Shown here piece by piece: positions 9,207 through 13,431 of a stretch of 13,431 bases of DNA. Origin of the DNA: Thoreauomyces humboldtii (Eukaryota > Chytridiomycota > Chytridiomycetes > Spizellomycetales > Powellomycetaceae). The notes beneath the pieces were generated by a model. The model was not told where the DNA came from, searched no databases, and worked only from the letters and a program-made list of their open reading frames with translations. The stretch's first letter is position 1. Every line of letters begins with the position of its first letter. A program made the position numbers and the translations under genes. The stretch covers positions 1 through 13,431 of the forward strand of contig JADGJA010000637.1 in NCBI GenBank assembly GCA_027596035.1, given 5' to 3'.

Positions 9207-9253
9207 GATCGAACCTAAAGCTTTCCGAAGGTCTTTGAGCCATTCCAGTAGTG

Positions 9254-12200
9254 ATGTCGAATCGTCTGAGTTCTGGGCTTCCGAACGCGGTCGACAGCAG
9301 CACCGAGTCCTTTGTTTCCGCCAGCGACGGTACGACACCGCTCGTGGTCGGCCCACCCCAGCCTCCTACGCACTCGCAGTCCGCACGTCACCTCCCACCA
9401 ATCGAGCGTGCGACAACAAAGGAAGCCATGCCTTACTCGCACGGCGACGAGGAAGACGACGAAGAAGCAGCTGACAGAGCAGCGCAGGCGAAACAGCAAT
9501 CGTCCAGACTCAAGACAGAACAAGGACGCATGGATGCAGTTCATCAGAGCATACGCTCACGCATGGCGGAACTCGACGAAGACGAGTTCGGAGTTACACC
9601 CGAGGACCTCGGTCGCGTCTGCAATTTCGACAACCGATCGTCTCCGTCCTTGCTACAGACCCTTGCCGCAGAATTTGGCGGGGTGGAAGGCCTTGCTCTT
9701 TGCTTGAGAGTGGACTTGGAGTCGGGTCTGGTGCGCGTACACGACGAAGAGGCCACCGTCGACCCAGCAAAGCAGAGCAAGTCGGCCAAAGTTCGCAAAC
9801 AGCAGGTCGCCCCTGAGATAGACGATGGAACGTCCAACCCGCTACCTCTTCCACCCAAGGTCAACATGACCGCCGTCGATCATGATGCCCGTCAGGAAGT
9901 CTTTGGAAGCAACATGATTCCACCTCCTCGGTCCGACACCATCTTTGAGATGGTTTGGGAGACCATCAAGGAAGACCCAATCATCAAGGTTTTGATCGTA
10001 GGCGCCGTAGTCGTACTCTCACTGGGCACGGCCATCTGTCCTTCGGATGGATATATCGAAGGACTCGCCATCCTCGTTGCCGTTGTCATCGTACTCTCTG
10101 TTACGGCTGGCAACGACTGGTCGAAAGACCGCAAATTCAAGAAGCTCCTACTTCTGCAGTCTGACAAACGATGCAAGGTCATTCGAGGCGGAGTGAAAGA
10201 TCAGATTTCCAGCTGGGATGTTGTCGTGGGAGATCTGGTTGAGGTGGTTGTTGGCGACGAGATCCCCGCGGACGGACTCTTTGTCCGTGGAAATCGCATG
10301 GTAGTCGACGAGTCGCCACTGACCGGCGAATCGTTACCTGTCAAGAAGTCCTCGACATCACCGTACATGTTCTCAGGGTGCCAAGTCGGCGAAGGTTCCG
10401 GGATTATGCTCGTCACAGGAGTTGGAGTGCGATCGAGCGGAGGACAGATCCAAGAGCTCCTCAACGAGGCGCAAAACGAGGAAACCGTTCTGCAGGCAAA
10501 ACTCAAGCAGGTCGCAGTGCTCATCGGAAAAATCGGTGTCGCCAGTGGTATTCTCACTTTCCTCGGCCTGCTCATCCGCTGGGCTGTCTCTTGGGGTCAG
10601 CACGAGCTTCCCGCCACTTCTTCCTCTTGCCAGGCGAGCGGCAGCGATGATACACTCTTACGAATTCAGGCCATTGCCGAGGACTTTGTTATCGGTATCA
10701 CAGTTGTCGTCGTTGCCGTCCCCGAAGGTTTACCGCTCGCAGTCACCATTTCCCTCGCGTTCAGCATGTTCAAGATGATAAAGGATAACTGCTTCGTACG
10801 ACATCTTGACGCATCGGAAACTATGGGAGAAGCCACTTGTATTTGTACAGACAAAACGGGCACTCTTACTGAGAATCGCATGACGGTCGTGAAGGCGCTT
10901 GTTGGCGATCAAGTCTACTATGGAGAAGGATCCGGCGAGGACTCTGGCGTAGCCGCTTTCTCCGCCCAGACTCTCGCACAGCCCGTCAGGGACCTTCTCT
11001 GTGAAGGTATATGCGTCAATTCTAATTGCTTCGTCAAAATCTCGGACAAAGGACAACCGCTGTTCGTTGGATCAGCGACCGAAGGCGCCCTGCTTGTCTT
11101 TTCAGACAAGCTGGGCATCGAGTACGATACCGTTCGCAAGAACGTTACGAAAGTCGATAACGGCACCTGGTCCTTCTCCTCGGACCGCAAACGAATGTCA
11201 ACGCTTGTACAGCCGCTTATTCCATCCCTGCCAATGGAAGGTGCATCGAAAGGGCAGTCGGGAAGCAAGCCTCGATTCCGCCTGTACACAAAGGGTGCAT
11301 CAGAAATCGTGTTGTCTCTCTGCACTCATATCGTGGATGCTGGTGGAAGTCACGTGTCGCCCATCTCTGCGGCTGATATCAGTCGAATTCAGCGCACCAT
11401 CAAGAGATGGGCGTCGCAAGGTCTCCGAACACTCGCCCTTTCGTATCGCGACACGGATCAGTCCCTGACCACGTTCGAAGGAAACAAAAAGGACGATCCT
11501 GAGCATGACCTTGTCTTCGTGGGTCTCGTTGGCATCAAGGATCCTCTACGCAAGGAAGTTCCAGGCGCTGTCGAGACTTGCCAGCGCGCCGGTCTAACGA
11601 TTCGTATGGTCACCGGAGACAACATCCTGACCGCCTGCAAAATCGCCCGCGAATGTAACATCATGTTTGGTGATGGCATCGCTCTGGAAGGACCAGTTTT
11701 TCGGTCTATGTCAGAAGCCGAGAAGATGAACGTTATTCCTCGGCTCCAAGTCCTCGCTCGATCCTCGCCAGCCGACAAGCACACCCTCGTGTCTCTCCTA
11801 AAACGCATGGGCGAGGTCGTAGCTGTTACTGGAGACGGTACAAACGATGCCCCGGCGCTGAAAGAAGCCGATGTAGGGTTCGCCATGGGAATCAGCGGAA
11901 CACAAATTGCGATGAACGCTTCCGATATTGTCCTCCTGGATGACAACTTTGTCTCCCTCGTGCAGTCGATTCGTTGGGGCCGCAATGTCCTTAACTGCGT
12001 GCGCAAGTTCCTGCAGTTCCAGTTGGGAGTCAACCTCGTCGCCATCATCCTCACCTTTGTCGGTTCCCTAACTCAAGGCTCGTCTCCGCTCACGACTGTC
12101 CAGCTGCTCTGGGTCAACTTGATCATGGACTCTCTTGGTGCTCTCGCCCTCGCATCCGATGAACCGGAAGACGACATTCTTGACCACCCGCCGCATGCTC

Positions 12201-13081
12201 GCACCGAATCACTTCTCTCGCTTCCAATGCGACAATACATCGTCATGCAAGTCATCTACCAGATCACAATTCTCCTGTGTCTGTTCCTGGGGGGTGCCGA
12301 CAATTGGATACCGTACAACTCAGACTGGTACCCGGAAAAGGACCTCACCGGAACTCCGACTCGTCGCGCCTCCACCATCGTCTTCCTTGTCTTCATCTTC
12401 ATGCAGCTCACCAACATCGTAATGGCTCGGCAGTTGAACGGTCAGCTCAACTTCTTCAAAGGAATCTTCCGAAACAAGCTCTTCCTCGCCATCGTCTTCA
12501 TCATCGCCCTCGTCCAGGTCCTCGTCACTGTCTTTGGCGGTGACTTTGTCCGAACCTGTCCCATCCACTGGTCCGAATGGCTCATCTGCGTCGCCCTCTC
12601 CCTCCTCAACTTTCCCTTCGTGTTCGTCTGTCGAGCGGGATGCAACCTCTGGCGCAACAACCACGACGCCGCTCGACCGGGCCTCACGATGCAGATCACG
12701 GCCAGGGACGTCATACCGCCCGCTCACAACAAGGCGACCGCCGTCTCGAGCCACGCCGCCATCCAGATCGACAGGTCGGCCAACAGCGCCATCGAATCGC
12801 CCACGGGAACCGGGGAGGGTACCACCCCTCTCACGGGAGGACAGAGCGCCACTTCGACCCATCGTCCGACCGGTCAGCATGCGGGCAACCGGTGGCAGAC
12901 GGTCCGATCGGCCGTGGTCCTCATGGGTGCCCTCGAGAACGTGCGAAAGGACAACTTTGCTCCTCAAGGTCCTGACCAGAGCTTCTTGGAGAACTGGATC
13001 AGGTTCAGAAAGGATGTCGGTCACATGCCGACGTCCAAGAGCGCCGGAACTGCTCGAAGCGCGACGAGTCTGCACAGATGA
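9254..13081 (+). CDS. PMC1: P-type IIB calcium-transporting ATPase (PMCA/Pmc1 type)
   Basis: Uninterrupted 1275-residue frame; ATG 9254 is the first after an in-frame TGA at 9236-9238. This class moves Ca2+ out of the cytosol, using ATP, across the plasma or vacuolar membrane. Cytosolic N-terminus about 1-240, with an acidic stretch (GDEEDDEEAA) and the family motif FGVTPEDL...GGVEGLA. M1 is about 243-262 and M2 268-286. Actuator loop TGES at 357-360. M4 has VPEGLPLAV (Pro490, Glu491). Phosphorylation site DKTGTLT with Asp533. Nucleotide-binding KGASE at Lys680. DPLR at 763-766, MVTGDN at 785-790, hinge GDGTNDAP from 860. M6 has NLIMD (Asn955, Asp959), the Ca2+-ligand pattern of type IIB pumps, which lack the second SERCA site. 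About ten membrane segments in all. The C-terminal tail from about 1115 has a Trp1214-Val1221-Leu1227 pattern typical of calmodulin binding. It has no introns, unlike its neighbour. Family certain; membrane location (plasma or vacuole) cannot be read here. Confidence 0.93.
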   Translation: MSNRLSSGLPNAVDSSTESFVSASDGTTPLVVGPPQPPTHSQSARHLPPIERATTKEAMPYSHGDEEDDEEAADRAAQAKQQSSRLKTEQGRMDAVHQSIRSRMAELDEDEFGVTPEDLGRVCNFDNRSSPSLLQTLAAEFGGVEGLALCLRVDLESGLVRVHDEEATVDPAKQSKSAKVRKQQVAPEIDDGTSNPLPLPPKVNMTAVDHDARQEVFGSNMIPPPRSDTIFEMVWETIKEDPIIKVLIVGAVVVLSLGTAICPSDGYIEGLAILVAVVIVLSVTAGNDWSKDRKFKKLLLLQSDKRCKVIRGGVKDQISSWDVVVGDLVEVVVGDEIPADGLFVRGNRMVVDESPLTGESLPVKKSSTSPYMFSGCQVGEGSGIMLVTGVGVRSSGGQIQELLNEAQNEETVLQAKLKQVAVLIGKIGVASGILTFLGLLIRWAVSWGQHELPATSSSCQASGSDDTLLRIQAIAEDFVIGITVVVVAVPEGLPLAVTISLAFSMFKMIKDNCFVRHLDASETMGEATCICTDKTGTLTENRMTVVKALVGDQVYYGEGSGEDSGVAAFSAQTLAQPVRDLLCEGICVNSNCFVKISDKGQPLFVGSATEGALLVFSDKLGIEYDTVRKNVTKVDNGTWSFSSDRKRMSTLVQPLIPSLPMEGASKGQSGSKPRFRLYTKGASEIVLSLCTHIVDAGGSHVSPISAADISRIQRTIKRWASQGLRTLALSYRDTDQSLTTFEGNKKDDPEHDLVFVGLVGIKDPLRKEVPGAVETCQRAGLTIRMVTGDNILTACKIARECNIMFGDGIALEGPVFRSMSEAEKMNVIPRLQVLARSSPADKHTLVSLLKRMGEVVAVTGDGTNDAPALKEADVGFAMGISGTQIAMNASDIVLLDDNFVSLVQSIRWGRNVLNCVRKFLQFQLGVNLVAIILTFVGSLTQGSSPLTTVQLLWVNLIMDSLGALALASDEPEDDILDHPPHARTESLLSLPMRQYIVMQVIYQITILLCLFLGGADNWIPYNSDWYPEKDLTGTPTRRASTIVFLVFIFMQLTNIVMARQLNGQLNFFKGIFRNKLFLAIVFIIALVQVLVTVFGGDFVRTCPIHWSEWLICVALSLLNFPFVFVCRAGCNLWRNNHDAARPGLTMQITARDVIPPAHNKATAVSSHAAIQIDRSANSAIESPTGTGEGTTPLTGGQSATSTHRPTGQHAGNRWQTVRSAVVLMGALENVRKDNFAPQGPDQSFLENWIRFRKDVGHMPTSKSAGTARSATSLHR
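12893..12951 (+). other. Calmodulin-binding-like segment of the calcium pump
   Basis: Residues 1214-1233 begin with WQTVRSAVVLMGALENVR. Trp1214, Val1221 and Leu1227 fit the 1-8-14 spacing of calmodulin-binding helices, and basic residues occur at Arg1213, Arg1218 and Arg1231. In animal PMCA the C-terminal calmodulin site is also an autoinhibitor. Similar place and pattern suggest the same here, but the Glu and Asn residues make it less basic than the animal site. Confidence 0.45.
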
Positions 13082-13431
13082 ACGAAAGGGGAATTCCGTT
13101 CTCCATCTAGGTTCCGACGGACGCTGGAAGACCAATACTTGCTCCCATCATAGATTCTCCAACCTTTCTCCTCCTCCTACCCCTCCCCACCGCTCTTCGC
13201 CCCTTGGAACGCCCATATTTGCTCCCTGTGAAAAAATAACTGTCTTGAAATTGCTGCCTTCCGATGTGATTGGTCTGGACTACCTTGACGTCAAAATAAG
13301 AGAATTGATGTTTTTTGCATTTGCGACTGAAAACTAATTACATATGTGACGGGCTGGGCTCTGCTCAGGAGAAGTGCACACGGGGTGGCGTGCGGAGTTC
13401 CGTTCCTTCAAGACTAGGATGGGGGGGGGGG
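13082..13431 (+). other. 3' flank of the calcium ATPase gene
   Basis: Contains the 3' untranslated region of the ATPase gene, with a pyrimidine-rich stretch at about 13155-13205 (CTCCTCC and CCCCTCCCC runs). No AATAAA is visible; A-rich sequences near 13229-13238 and 13292-13300 are possible weak polyadenylation elements. No gene is supported. The open frame running from 12534 through to 13337 is a shadow frame of the ATPase. Confidence 0.55.
13421..13431. repeat. Run of 11 G at the window end
   Basis: The last 11 bases are all G. This may be a genuine homopolymer, or an assembly or sequencing artefact at a contig edge, as is common where reads stop in poly-G. Telomeres of this form are not known to me. 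Confidence 0.7.

Larger units (their letters stand above)
8118..9253. other. Intergenic region between condensin and the calcium ATPase
   Basis: No gene could be supported. Open frames at 8107-8298 and 8364-8615 (plus) and 8806-9039 and 9165-9356 (minus) are short, show no known motif, and cannot be joined into a recognisable protein. It should hold the 3' end of the condensin transcript and the promoter and 5' untranslated region of the ATPase gene. Two small direct repeats (GGATCAAT twice near 8475-8494; GATTTGAT twice at 9191-9206) and one large perfect inverted repeat (8769-8910) are present. Confidence 0.6.

Noticed and set aside
9251..9253. GTG as start codon of the ATPase
   Set aside because: A standard ATG follows directly at 9254; GTG initiation is not expected for a nuclear eukaryotic gene.
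12320..13135. 271-residue open frame on the minus strand
   Set aside because: It lies opposite the 3' part of the calcium ATPase, is low-complexity (Gly/Asp/Glu/Arg rich), has no family motif, and is explained by codon bias of the real gene on the other strand.
12534..13337. 267-residue plus-strand frame over the ATPase end
   Set aside because: Shadow frame rich in Arg, Ser, Thr and Pro; the ATPase frame is conserved across this region and continues to 13081.

Overview
The window is nuclear DNA from a eukaryote, most likely a fungus. The main reason is the leftmost gene, an ortholog of the fungal Mub1/samB family, recognised along its whole length and not only by its zinc finger. A second reason is the central gene, which is cut by 23 introns of 49 to 81 bases with GT...AG ends, several with a CTGAC-type branch site. 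Introns of that size are usual in basidiomycetes and many other fungi. I cannot fix the phylum. The calcium pump at the right has some features that look less like ascomycete Pmc1, so an early-diverging or basidiomycete lineage is possible.

Layout. Positions 1-233 are 3' flank of the first gene. 234-1388 (minus strand) is an intronless MYND zinc-finger protein (Mub1/samB type, 384 aa). 1389-2356 is a divergent intergenic region with no recognisable gene. 2357-8117 (plus strand) encodes condensin complex subunit 1 (Ycs4/Cnd1/NCAPD2/CAP-D2) in 24 exons; the spliced frame closes at 1431 aa. 8118-9253 is intergenic and holds a perfect 30-bp inverted repeat (8769-8798 and 8881-8910). 9254-13081 (plus strand) is one uninterrupted 1275-aa reading frame for a P-type IIB (PMCA/Pmc1-type) calcium ATPase with a C-terminal calmodulin-binding-like segment. 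13082-13431 is 3' flank ending in a run of 11 G, probably close to a sequence or contig edge.

The three genes do not form a pathway: ubiquitin-ligase adaptor or morphogenesis factor, chromosome condensation, and calcium export. They look like ordinary housekeeping neighbours. I see no new multi-gene system, and no tRNA, rRNA, CRISPR array or transposon gene. The observations worth following are structural: the inverted repeat, the contrast in intron load between adjacent genes, a stem-loop inside one intron, an unusually short intron, the stretched first cysteine pair in the MYND finger, and the C-terminal tail of the calcium pump.
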